DNA of 64,000 nt from positions 106,842,940-106,906,939 of the forward strand of contig OW121742.1 in the NCBI GenBank assembly GCA_933228675.1, given 5' to 3'. The stretch's first letter is position 1; each line of letters opens with the position of its first letter. The DNA comes from Stomorhina lunata. Lineage: Eukaryota; Arthropoda; Insecta; Diptera; Rhiniidae. The notes below the pieces were generated by a model that did no database searches, had not been told where the DNA came from, and saw nothing but the letters and a program-made list of their open reading frames with translations. Below, one piece after another: positions 1-11,414 of this stretch. Made by a program: the position numbers and the translations under genes.

Positions 1-1910
1 AAAAATGTCATATGAGTTCTCTGAGGGATTTGACCACTGTGGCCAAACGCTAAGATGTCAATGAATGGGAGCTAGTTAAGAATAAAGGCAAGGAATAATA
101 CTATTAAACTATGTTAATGGTTTTTCTGAATTGTATTTGAGATAAATTTTATACTTTGTTGAAAATATGACTTAGTCAAAAAAATTACATATGAGTTCTC
201 TGAAGGAATTGGCCACTATGGCCAAACGCTAAGATGTCAATGAATGGGAGCTAGTATAGAATAAAGGCAAGGAATACTACTATTAAACTGCGTTAATGGT
301 TTTTCCGAATTGTATTTGAGAGAAAATTTATACTTTGTTGAAAATATGACTTAGTCAAAAAATGTCATATGAGTTCTCTGAGGGATTTGACCACTGTGGC
401 CAAACGCTAAGATGTCAATGAATGGGAGCTAGTGGAGAATAAAGCCAAGGAATACTACTATTAAACTACGTTAATGGTTTTTCCGAATTGTATTTGAGAG
501 AAAATTTATACTTTGTTGAAAATATGACTTAGTCAAAAAATGTCATATGAGTTCTCTGAGAGATTTGACCACTGTGGCCAAACGCTAAGATGTCAATGAA
601 TGGGAGCTAGTTAAGAATAAAGGCAAGGAATAATACTATTAAACTATGTTAATGGTTTTTCTGAATTGTATTTGAGATAAATTTTATACTTTGTTGAAAA
701 TATGACTTAGTCAAAAAAATTACATATGAGTTCTCTGAAGGAATTGGCCACTATGGCCAAACGCTAAGATGTCAATGAATGGGAGCTAGTATAGAATAAA
801 GGCAAGGAATACTACTATTAAACTGCGTTAATGGTTTTTCCGAATTGTATTTGAGAGAAATTTTATACTTTGTTGAAAATATGACTTAGTCAAAAAAATT
901 ACATATGAGTTCTCTGAAGGATTTGGCCACTGTGGCCAAACGCTAAGATGTCAATAAATGAGAGCTAGTGGAGAATAAAGGCAAGGAACACTACTATTAA
1001 ACTATGTTAATGGTTTTTCTGAATTGTATTTGAGATAAATTTTATACTTTGTTGAAAATATGACTTAGTCAAAAAAATTACATATGAGTTCTCTGAAGGA
1101 ATTGGCCACTATGGCCAAACGCTAAGATGTCAATGAATGGGAGCTAGTGGAGAATAAAGGCAAGGAATACTACTATTTAACTACGTTAATGGTTTTTCTG
1201 AATTGTATTTGAGAGCAATTTTATACTTCGTTGAAAATATGACTTAGTCAAAAAAATTACATATGAGTTCTCTGAGGGAATTGGCCACTGTGGCCAAACG
1301 CTAAGATGTCAATCAATGGGAGCTAGTGGAGAATAAAGGCAAGGAATACTACTATTAAACTACGTTAATGGTTTTTCCGAATTGTATTTGAGAGAAATTT
1401 TATACTTTGTTGAAAATATGACTTAGTCAAAAAATGTCATATGAGTTCTCTGAGGGATTTGACCACTGTGGCCAAACGCTAAGATGTCAATGAATGGGAG
1501 CTAGTGGAGAATAAAGCCAATGAATACTACTATTTAACTACGTTAATGGTTTTTCTGAATTGTATTTGAGAGCAATTTTATACTTTGTTGAAAATATGAC
1601 TTAGTCAAAAAAATTACATATGAGTTCTCTGAGGGAATTGGCCACTGTGGCCAAACGCTAAGATGTCAATCAATGGGAGCTAGTGGAGAATAAAGCCAAT
1701 TAATGCTACTATTAAACTGCGTTAATGGTTTTTCCGAATTGTATTTGAGAGAAATTTTATACTTTGTTGAAAATATGACTTAGTCAAAAAAATGTCATAT
1801 GAGTTCTCTGAGGGATTTGGCCACTATGGCCAAACTCTAAGATGTCAATGAATGGGAGCTAGTGGAGAATAAAGGCAAGGAATACTACTATTAAACTACG
1901 TTAACGGTTT
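1..1910 (+). repeat. ~179-bp tandem repeat, left arm outer part
   Basis: About 10.6 units of 177-180 bp. Each starts near the word catatgagttctctgag (7, 185, 363, 540, 719, 899, 1,079, 1,258, 1,436, 1,615, 1,794). Each carries an internal palindrome of the form TTGGCCACTGTGGCCAA and ends in a tcaaaaaa run. Units differ by a few percent. A three-unit higher-order period of about 540 bp is visible at the left, where units from 1 and 541 resemble each other. The last unit is cut at 1,910 by the DINE-1-like insertion. Confidence 0.95.
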
Positions 1911-2047
1911 TTATACCCTTCACCAATAGGTGAAAGGGTATTATAAGTTTGTGATTCCGTTTGTAATTTTTTTATTAGTGATCGTAGACCCCATAAAAAT
2001 TATACCGATCGACTCAGAATCGGGAGGAGAATCGATTAAGCGATGTC

Positions 2048-2079
<32 letters not shown>

Positions 2080-2963
2080 CGTCTGTCTGTCTGTCTGTTG
2101 AAATCAAGTTTCTGAAGCCCCTGGAGGATGGACTTACATAAATTATATATCAGATTTTAGGAAATTCTCCCGCAATGAACGCTATTAAATTTCATTAAAA
2201 TCGGTTTATAAACACCGAAAATATCGAAAAAATACCAAAAATTAGACGAAAATTTGAAAATTTTTGATTGAAACACACTTTTAAATAACAAGAGAAAAAA
2301 GATACTCCTGGTGTACATGTGATAATATATTATATATCAGATTGTAGGAAATATTTTCCCAAAGCACTCTGTGAAATTTTATCAAAATCGGTCCATAAAC
2401 AACTGAGATATCGCCAAAACACTGAATTTGATGTATCGCAAATTGCCCAAAGTACACATTAGAGAATGTTTGTTGAAAAAATTAAATCCAGAAATAGGAA
2501 AAACTATCCTCCTTTAGTACGGACCTACATAAATTTTATATCAGATTTTAGGAAATTCCCCCACCAAGCACGTTATTAAATTTTATCAAAAGCGGTCTAT
2601 AAACAATTGAGATATCGCCATAACACTACATTTGATGTACAGCAAATTGCCCAAAGTACGTGTCTAAGAAATTTTGTTTACATTTTGTAAGTATTGTTTC
2701 AGCGATATCTCAGGTGTTTATGGACCGATTGTGATGAAATTTGACATCGTTCTTTATGGGAGGATTTTCTAAAATCTGATATATATACTCCACAAATCTG
2801 ATTACGAATACCATTCAAATTGTACCGATCAACTCAGAATCGGCACAAGAATCGATTTCGCGACCTCCGTCCGTCTGTCCGTCCGTCTGTTTGTTTGCCC
2901 GTCCATCCGTCTGTTTGTTTGTCCGTCCGTCTACATGTCCGTCCGTCTACCTGTCTGTCCTTT

Positions 2964-3205
2964 TTATACCCTTCACCAATAGGTGAAAGGGTATTATAAG
3001 TTTGTGATTCCGTTTGTAATTTTCGTAGTGATCGTAGACCCCATAAAAATTATACCGATCGACTCAGAATCGGGAGGATAATCGATTAAGCGATGTCCGT
3101 CTGTCTGTCTGTCCGTCTGTCTGTCTGTCTGTTGAAATCAAGTTTCTGTAGCCCCTGGAGGAAGAACCTACATAAATTATATATCAGATTTTAGGAAATT
3201 CTCCG
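2964..3205 (+). repeat. Second DINE-1-like 5' module nested in the GTCY tract
   Basis: Repeats the start of the element at 1,911 almost exactly: the tatacccttcacc hairpin, gtttgtgattccg, the gatcgactcagaatcggg segment and ctgtctgtctg. The same words (gtccgtctacctgtctgtcc) lie just before it at about 2,940 and just after it at about 3,225. This suggests insertion into, or duplication within, the microsatellite core. Confidence 0.7.
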
Positions 3206-4777
3206 TCCGTCTGTTTGTTTGTCCGTCCGTCTACCTGTCTGTCCTTTTTTCTGTTGTAGTCAAGTTCTTGGAGTTTCGGTTTTGTCGATATCAGGTGTTT
3301 ATTTTGATGAAATTTAATAGCGTCCTAAATTCTGATGCATTTGCGTTTATGCGATATTTCAGGTGTTTTGATCGACAATGATTAAATTCAGGTGGGACAA
3401 TATCCTAAAATTTTGTGTAAAATCCAGGAGCTCCACAAATCTGATTTTAGTTGACAGACACACTGCATTTATCTCGATTTTGTGTCTGACTTTTGAACAT
3501 TATGATAACGTTTGAGAATGTATTATATATCAAATTATAGGTAATCTTCCTAAGAAGTCCAAAAATGCAGCTAAGTACATGATATCCGTTCAAAACCTAC
3601 ATATGTATGTATGTATCTCACATATCAACGATAATTTAAGTTTTTTAATTGCAATTGGGAGAAATCCGTTCACGTTTGACAATTGCTCCAGTATAACTTC
3701 GCCTAAAACAATCTCTTAGTAGCTAATAAATTACAAATTATAATAGATACGATAATGACATTTAGTTTAAAGACATTGTACAATATTTTTATTCAAGGCG
3801 ATAGCGCCTAAAATAAACTTTCTAGAGGGACAACATTTGACAAAAGTATTTCTGATTTCCTGAAAAGTTCGGTATTGAAAATGTTCACATTTAGTGAAAT
3901 CTCCCATATAACCCCGACCGGGAATCACTTTAATGCTGATAAATTAAATCACACTATGATTGCACAAAGAACTAGAGCAAAACTTTCCAAACATCCATCG
4001 GACAGATCGAAAGAACTATACATCCCAAATATTATTGATGAAGTGTTCATTTTAATTAATTAACTAACTACAGATAAACAAGTAAATCTTTAATAACTTT
4101 TCCGACAAAGCTGATATTCATCCATTCAAAAGCTATATATTTCACGTATGTATCTAAAACTAAGAGTGTATACCCTATAATTTTAAGGCTTATATACATT
4201 GACAATCATTGTTAAAGCTTTGACCTAAACCAGTTCAGAGTTTTAAATAACTAATCATGAACTTTTAATAGTTCTATAATTCGTACGAATTAAAGTGCAC
4301 AACCCTCACTGGGCACTGTGTTTTTGGGTTGCATGCCAAAATACTTAATCTTCATCATATCGATGTGCTTTTGCAAATCTAAGGGCATCTACATTTTGAA
4401 GCATCTTTTCTGCATGGTTTATCTGGTCTATCGAACTTTATTAAATGTTCGTAAAATATGTGTCTATTTTATTTCTAAGCTAGACATCAGCCACCTGCCC
4501 AACCTAACCTTTGGGTCCATAACTATTCTAAATGATGACGCCACCGAAAAGCTTTTCGTTTTCCGACTCTTAATTTTAAAGACTCTTTGCATATAATACT
4601 AGTATAACCAAATATGGCTAGGAATTACATTGAGTACGAACAACAGAAAATTAATATACATATCAAGCATTTGTGTGGAGCTCAACTTAGTCAGTAATCA
4701 GGAACTATATAATTATCAATATATTCTTACGATTTTGTACTTTACTTTTAGAACACCAGTGGTGAAGGGTATCCAAG

Positions 4778-4794
4778 ATTCGGCAAAGCCGAAT
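4778..4794 (+). other. 3'-terminal hairpin of DINE-1-like element
   Basis: Perfect 7-bp arms ATTCGGC/GCCGAAT with loop aaa, about 18 bp from the element end. Short 3' subterminal hairpins are a hallmark of Helitron/Helentron-type termini. Confidence 0.75.
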
Positions 4795-4812
4795 ATACCA
4801 CTCTTACTTGTT

Positions 4813-5085
4813 CTGAATTGTATTTGAGATAAATTTTATACTTTGTTGAAAATATGACTTAGTCAAAAAAATTACATATGAGTTCTCTGAGGGAATTGGT
4901 CACTGTGGCCAAACGCTAAGATGTCAATCAATGGGAGCTAGTGGAGAATAAAGCCAAGGAATACTACTATTAAACTACGTTAATGGTTTTTCCGAATTGT
5001 ATTTGAGAGAAATTTTATACTTTGTTGAAAATATGACTTAGTCAAAAAAATTACATATGAGTTCTTTGAGGGATTTTTGGCATAT
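4813..5085 (+). repeat. ~179-bp tandem repeat, left arm inner part
   Basis: Resumes the repeat exactly where it was broken at 1,910 (ctgaattgtatttgag) and continues for about 1.5 units. It ends in a degraded stretch at about 5,065-5,150 (gagttctttgaggg, then catatgagttcttaaaggg). The variant ggaattggtcactgtggcc is mirrored in the right arm near 9,232-9,250. Confidence 0.9.
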
Positions 5086-6633
5086 GAGTTCTTAAAGGGA
5101 TTTGGCGACTTTGGACAAATAGTAACATGCCAATGCATATAAACAATTAGGTATGGATGAATCTTTCTAGACGAAAAAATATTTATAAATAAAACTTGAA
5201 AAAAAAAACAAAACAATATTGATTTGACAAATGCTGTTATATAATTTATTTTAAATTGTCACAGCAAAACTATAAAGACGATTGGAAATCGACTTGGGAT
5301 TAAATACAAAAAAATATGTACATTGTTGTTAATAACCATATCTCATAAATCACATATTTACTTAAAAATTACGTAATAAATACTTAAAATCTTAAATTAA
5401 AAATGAAAAGATTTTAAATCAGTCAGATTCATTTTTGTTAATTTCAGTAACATTACATTATTATCACATATTTCACTTTTTAGTATTTATGGTTCCTAGT
5501 TTGAGTAATTAAATAAAAATAATTATAAGTTAGTTTAATTATTTTAGATTCTGTCTTTAAATTCTTATTTTTATCACATCATTTAGCAAAAATTAAGTCT
5601 ACATAAATTTTTAAGAATGTATTAAAATGTTTTTAAATATGTACATATGTAGGTATTCTTTAAAATCAAAATATCAAGAAATTTCACATTTTAAATGATG
5701 ATGATGTCAACAACAATCATTCAAATTCGAAGGATATAATGAAAAATAATTACATGTTTTAAATAACGTTGTTTTACAAAAAAAAGTAAAAAATTTACGA
5801 GCAAAAGTTTATAATTTCAGTATGCATTATTGAATAAATTTTTGGGGAAATCCGTTTCAACGAATGATTATTTATTTTTACAGGATTTTATGAGGCTGGA
5901 CCCACATTGTATGTTGTTTTAATAAAAAATGTAATCATGTATTGGAGAACAATGAAGATCAATAATATCCTTGACTCAAGGATATTTCGAAAAGCATATC
6001 TTCCATTTTCTTTATCTTTCTGTTAAATATACATAATAGCGTTGGCAACAAAATATAGAAAACAAAAATGTGCCCCTTAGAGGGGATCGCGAAATAATAA
6101 ACTTTTTCTAAAACAACTCATATTATTTTAGTACAAATTAAATTTTTTTTTTTCCTGAATCTTTTAATTAAAAAAGCATAAAACTAAAGGACATACGCTA
6201 AAATATGTGCCTAGTTTTATAAAAATCTGATAACCATATCATATATCAGTTATAGGCATATAAAATGGGTATATTTTGAACAAAAATCTTGAAAAACAAA
6301 CTTTGGACCGTCATAAAATCTTAACCAAAGGGAAATTAAATTTTTTTAAGAAATCTAAAAATTGTATGAGGTAGGAGAATGTATATACCAAATTTTATCC
6401 AATTCGGAGATGGTGTGGTATAGTACGTGTTCGAAAATTTTAAATTTGATTTATTAAAAATTTTTGTCAAAAAAGGACCAACTTCAAGAGGCCATAAAAA
6501 CGAAACTCGAGCTAACTTTTTAAAGTCCTTTCGCAGTTCTGTTTTCTTAATGGTCTACTTTCATTTGCCATTGGAATTGTTGAGGCTGATTTTTCCTGTT
6601 GCACTGTGTAATATGTGCTGTTTTACGAACTGG
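5086..6633. other. Non-coding part of the Foldback-like core
   Basis: A+T-rich stretch downstream, on the minus strand, of the transposase relic. It presumably contains its 3' flank. A short GC-rich hairpin word (ccccttagagggg, about 6,072-6,085) stands out from the AT background. I see no conserved frame, RNA gene or further mobile element. Confidence 0.5.
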
Positions 6634-6985
6634 TTATTGGTCGCAAAATATGCACAAATGATTTTTGGAATTATTTGAACCATAATGCCAGCTATAGCAA
6701 CCATTGCAAGCTGGTCTTTCACACAGAGAGCAGATATACGATTTTTTTTCCGCAAAAATACCACAGTGGACGCATATTTCTTTCATGTTATCAGCATATT
6801 TTAATATATTATTTTTCATTATTGAGAGGTATGAATTAGGGTCTTTTAACTTGTTAAGGGGTTTCTTTTGAATGATTGCCTCAATATATTGACAAACAAA
6901 CACCCCGCAGTTGAAACTGTCTGTTTGGAAATCCCTATCTGTGTTACCAATGATCCAATCGTTTGTGTTTTTAAATTTTTTTTTT
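6634..6985 (-). pseudogene. C-terminal continuation: protease Gln/Cys and Cys/His cluster
   Basis: This is a shifted frame directly downstream of the stop at 6,986-6,988. Reading back from the first ATG-like codon gives DFQTDSFNCGVFVCQYIEAI. That is the Q-x(5)-C-G-[IV]-[FY]-V-C signature that supplies the oxyanion Gln (codon 6,927-6,925) and nucleophile Cys (codon 6,909-6,907) of C48 proteases. With the His and Asp in the previous frame the triad is complete but split by one frameshift in or just before the 12-A run at about 6,976-6,998. The tail has CxxC, CxxC, CxxC, a following WH and a final CxxC (ICVHC, ICSLC, CNGC, CIFC). This is a probable zinc-binding module like those ending several DNA transposases. 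The stop lies at about 6,634. Confidence 0.7.
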
Positions 6986-8520
6986 TTAAATACAAAACAT
7001 TTTATTTGTATCTTTTAAATTGTCCCTTAAAGGGTCAAAATAATAAAACTCCTTACTTTTTGTTTTTAAATAAATTAGTGTAAAGTGGGCCATATGAATA
7101 ATAGGAATAAAAATTTCGTTTGTACTTTCCATCGGAACATTAATTAGCGCATCAGTGTAAAACAGATGTTCACCTTCTTCAGTGGAAAGCGCATACGCAG
7201 AACTATTATTTTGAATTATTAAGATAGTTATAAAAATGTCTAGTATATGATTATATAATTGTTCCCGCGGATTGAAGCAATTGATTTCATTTAATTCTAT
7301 TGAATTGGGGTATTCTCTATTTAGATTTTTATACAAATTGTTGAAAGACTTTTTGTTTTTTATAGGATTTGGGATATTTCGTTTATTTTTTAATATTTTT
7401 TGGAAAACTAATTTACTTGTTAAATTTTTTGTTGTTTGATTTTGTACTTTTGTATCTAAGTTTTGAAAATCTCTAAGTTTTTCAATTTTCATATGTGTTA
7501 AATTGATGTCACGTTTTATTTTTTTGGGGGTTCTTTTCCAATGATCTTCATTTAATTTCTGTCGTGTTCTTTTTAATTTGTTTTCACTTGAAAATGAATA
7601 AAAATTATTTTTTATTTCCTTTATTTTCGCCTGAATATACCGTTTCGCATACCTAACATAGCTACTGGGCCTGACAAATCGTTTACCTTTTAAGGTAATA
7701 TTCTTATTTATATTAAAATAGCTCTCAACAGGACTGTTTGCAATTTTAGTATTTTTTGAGTCCACCATAACCCCCATTAGATTTGACCAAAGGGGTGCAT
7801 ACGGAATATATTTTTTTAGCATTAAATTTAAAAAATCTGAATTTTTTCGAACATTATTTTTTCCGTCTGTGGAAATACTATTTTTAATGGAGTTATGTAT
7901 TTTTATTCCCTTTTTATAAAACGGACTTTTTATAAATTTTGGCCCTTTAAATTCTTTTTTTCCTATGAATGATTGATTGTTTTTGAAATCTTCATCGTTT
8001 GTGTCATCTTGACATATACGATTTTCGATATATTGTTTTGCAGTATTAAATCTGAAATCAGTTTTTGATGACATCATTACAATACAAACATTTTTCCACC
8101 ATGTCCAAAAATTTCCAATTGAGGAAATATTGATTCCCTTTATCATAATTCGTTTATAGAAAAGTGTTTGTATATCGTTCATAGCATTTTCTTCAATGTC
8201 ATTGAGGCATATTTTTAAAAAATGACAATAGCAAATTTGTACAATTAAAAAATTTTGAGGCAACTTTTCATTAAATTGTAGTATATCATAACACTTTTCA
8301 AGGTATGATGCTACTGAATCCAAATTATTAAATACTTTTACTGTAGCATTTATCAACGCCCAACTCCAATCCATACAAAATCGTTTACATATAGGCCATT
8401 TTATTTTATTTATAATACAATAAACTTTTAAATCCATAAAAAAATTTTTAATATCTTCTTCGTAATGCCGTGATATTAACGCTTCCGCTAAAGGTACTAA
8501 AACTCCTTTCTTAGCGTTTG
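6986..8520 (-). pseudogene. MULE-family transposase fused to a Ulp1/C48-like protease, 5'-truncated
   Basis: An open frame of about 510 codons with no native ATG. It opens inside the 179-bp repeat, and the first residues (WPNAK) are repeat sequence, so the N-terminus was replaced by arm DNA. Residues ~9-45 (VLVPLAEALISRHYEEDI) look like the mid-domain of Mutator-like transposases. D53 in CMDWSWALINA fits the second catalytic Asp. C99-x2-H102 in ICYCHF fits the MULE C-x2-H motif. E268 in NSPVESYF fits the catalytic Glu. The first Asp is missing. Residues ~285-410 are Lys/Asn-rich linker. From ~415 a cysteine-protease fold is suggested: H481 in AHFTLIYL and D498 in FYYFDPL match the His and Asp of Ulp1/SENP-type enzymes. 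The frame then stops at a poly-A run, while the catalytic Gln and Cys follow in another frame. NOF of Drosophila or another protease-bearing MULE are the nearest candidates; the exact clade is unproven. Confidence 0.7.
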
Positions 8521-11410
8521 GCCACACTGGCCAATTCCTTCAGAGAACTCATATGTAATTTTTTTGACTAAGTCATATTTTCAACAAAGTATAAAATTTA
8601 TCTCAAATACAATTCAGAAAAACCGTTAACGTAGTTTAATAGTATTATTCCTTGCCTTTATTCTCTACTAGCTCCCATTCATTGACATCTTAGCGTTTGG
8701 CCACAGTGGTCAAATCCCTCAGAGAACTCATATGACATTTTTTGACTAAGTCATATTTTCAACAAAGTATAAAATTTCTCTCAAATACAATTCGGAAAAA
8801 CAATTAACGTAGTTTAATAGTAGTATTCCTTGGCTTTATTCTCCACTAGCTCCCATTGATTGACATCTTAGCGTTTGGCCACAGTGGTCAAATCCCTCAG
8901 AGAACTCATATGACATTTTTTGACTAAGTCATATTTTCAACAAAGTATAAAATTTCTCTCAAATACAATTCGGAAAAACCATTAACGTAGTTTAATAGTA
9001 GCATTCCTTGGCTTTATTCTCCACTAGCTCCCATTCATTGACATCTTAGCGTTTGGCCACAGTGGTCAAATCCCTCAGAGAACTCATATGACATTTTTTG
9101 ACTAAGTCATATTTTCAACAAAGTATAAAATTTCTCTCAAATACAATTCGGAAAAACCATTAACGTAGTTTAATAGTAGTATTCCTTGGCTTTATTCTCC
9201 ACTAGCTCCCATTGATTGACATCTTAGCGTTTGGCCACAGTGACCAATTCCCTCAGAGAACTCATATGTAATTTTTTTGACTAAGTCATATTTTCAACAA
9301 AGTATAAAATTTATCTCAAATACAATTCAGAAAAACCGTTAACGTAGTTTAATAGTAGTATTCCTTGCCTTTATTCTCCACTAGCTCCCATTCATTGACA
9401 TCTTAGAGTTTGGCCATAGTGGCCAAATCCCTCAGAGAACTCATATGACATTTTTTTGACTAAGTCATATTTTCAACAAAGTATAAAATTTCTCTCAAAT
9501 ACAATTCGGAAAAACCATTAACGCAGTTTAATAGTAGCATTAATTGGCTTTATTCTCCACTAGCTCCCATTGATTGACATCTTAGCGTTTGGCCACAGTG
9601 GCCAATTCCCTCAGAGAACTCATATGTAATTTTTTTGACTAAGTCATATTTTCAACAAAGTATAAAATTGCTCTCAAATACAATTCAGAAAAACCATTAA
9701 CGTAGTTAAATAGTAGTATTCATTGGCTTTATTCTCCACTAGCTCCCATTCATTGACATCTTAGCGTTTGGCCACAGTGGTCAAATCCCTCAGAGAACTC
9801 ATATGACATTTTTTGACTAAGTCATATTTTCAACAAAGTATAAAATTTCTCTCAAATACAATTCGGAAAAACCATTAACGTAGTTTAATAGTAGTATTCC
9901 TTGCCTTTATTCTCCACTAGCTCCCATTGATTGACATCTTAGCGTTTGGCCACAGTGGCCAATTCCCTCAGAGAACTCATATGTAATTTTTTTGACTAAG
10001 TCATATTTTCAACGAAGTATAAAATTGCTCTCAAATAGAATTCAGAAAAACCATTAACGTAGTTAAATAGTAGTATTCCTTGCCTTTATTCTCCACTAGC
10101 TCCCATTCATTGACATCTTAGCGTTTGGCCATAGTGGCCAATTCCTTCAGAGAACTCATATGTAATTTTTTTGACTAAGTCATATTTTCAACAAAGTATA
10201 AAATTTATCTCAAATACAATTCAGAAAAACCATTAACATAGTTTAATAGTAGTGTTCCTTGCCTTTATTCTCCACTAGCTCTCATTTATTGACATCTTAG
10301 CGTTTGGCCACAGTGGCCAAATCCTTCAGAGAACTCATATGTAATTTTTTTGACTAAGTCATATTTTCAACAAAGTATAAAATTTCTCTCAAATACAATT
10401 CGGAAAAACCATTAACGCAGTTTAATAGTAGTATTCCTTGCCTTTATTCTATACTAGCTCCCATTCATTGACATCTTAGCGTTTGGCCATAGTGGCCAAT
10501 TCCTTCAGAGAACTCATATGTAATTTTTTTGACTAAGTCATATTTTCAACAAAGTATAAAATTTATCTCAAATACAATTCAGAAAAACCATTAACATAGT
10601 TTAATAGTATTATTCCTTGCCTTTATTCTTAACTAGCTCCCATTCATTGACATCTTAGCGTTTGGCCACAGTGGTCAAATCTCTCAGAGAACTCATATGA
10701 CATTTTTTGACTAAGTCATATTTTCAACAAAGTATAAATTTTCTCTCAAATACAATTCGGAAAAACCATTAACGTAGTTTAATAGTAGTATTCCTTGGCT
10801 TTATTCTCCACTAGCTCCCATTCATTGACATCTTAGCGTTTGGCCACAGTGGTCAAATCCCTCAGAGAACTCATATGACATTTTTTGACTAAGTCATATT
10901 TTCAACAAAGTATAAAATTTCTCTCAAATACAATTCGGAAAAACCATTAACGTAGTTTAATAGTAGTATTCCTTGCCTTTATTCTCCACTAGCTCCCATT
11001 GATTGACATCTTAGCGTTTGGCCACAGTGGCCAAATCCTTCAGAGAACTCATATGTAATTTTTTTGACTAAGTCATATTTTCAACAAAGTATAAAATTTC
11101 TCTCAAATACAATTCGGAAAAACCATTAACGTAGTTTAATAGTAGTATTCCTTGCCTTTATTCTCAACTAGCTCCCATTCATTGGCATCTTAGCGTTTGG
11201 CCACAGTGGTCAAATCCCTCAGAGAACTCATATGACATTTTTTGACTAAGTCATATTTTCAACAAAGTATAAAATTTCTCTCAAATACAATTCGGAAAAA
11301 CCATTAACGTAGTTTAATAGTAGTATTCCTTGACTTTATTCTCCACTAGCTTCAATTCGTTGACATCTTAGCGTTTGGCCACAGTGGCCAAATCTGTCAG
11401 AAAACTCATA
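8515..11410 (-). repeat. ~179-bp tandem repeat, right (inverted) arm
   Basis: About 16 units of the left-arm repeat in reverse complement (gagaactcatatg recurring every 177-180 bp). The inner end fuses to transposase coding sequence at about 8,514. The outer end degrades at 11,380-11,420 (aaaactcatatgcctc). The unit at about 9,325-9,350 is the uninterrupted counterpart of the left-arm unit broken by the DINE-1-like element. About three inner units (8,515-9,060) have no counterpart on the left, so the arms are unequal. Confidence 0.95.
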
Positions 11411-11414
11411 TGCC

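Larger units (their letters stand above)
1911..4812 (+). mobile_element. DINE-1-like / Helentron-associated composite element
   Basis: The 5' end begins ttatacccttcacc and immediately folds on itself with ggtgaaagggtat. A GTCY microsatellite follows at about 2,044-2,100 (ctgtctgtctg). The 3' end has ggtgaagggtat, a hairpin with arms ATTCGGC/GCCGAAT at 4,778-4,794, and the terminus cttacttgtt. This order (subterminal inverted repeat, GTCY core, 3' hairpin, CTTGTT end, insertion between T residues) is the known plan of DINE-1/Helentron-associated elements of flies. At 2.9 kb it is longer than typical. It holds a second 5' module at 2,964-3,205 and a degenerate third near 2,806-2,950, so it is a nested or internally duplicated composite. 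No helicase or Rep sequence was seen. Small open frames near 3,875-4,063, 4,318-4,596 and 4,630-4,827 match nothing I recognise. Confidence 0.8.

Noticed and set aside
3875..4827. Three short plus-strand frames in the DINE-1-like composite
   Set aside because: 62-92 residues, no recognisable motif, inside a non-coding element; treated as chance.
6427..7083. Plus-strand frames overlapping the transposase tail
   Set aside because: Shadows of the minus-strand coding sequence, which has clear protease and zinc motifs.
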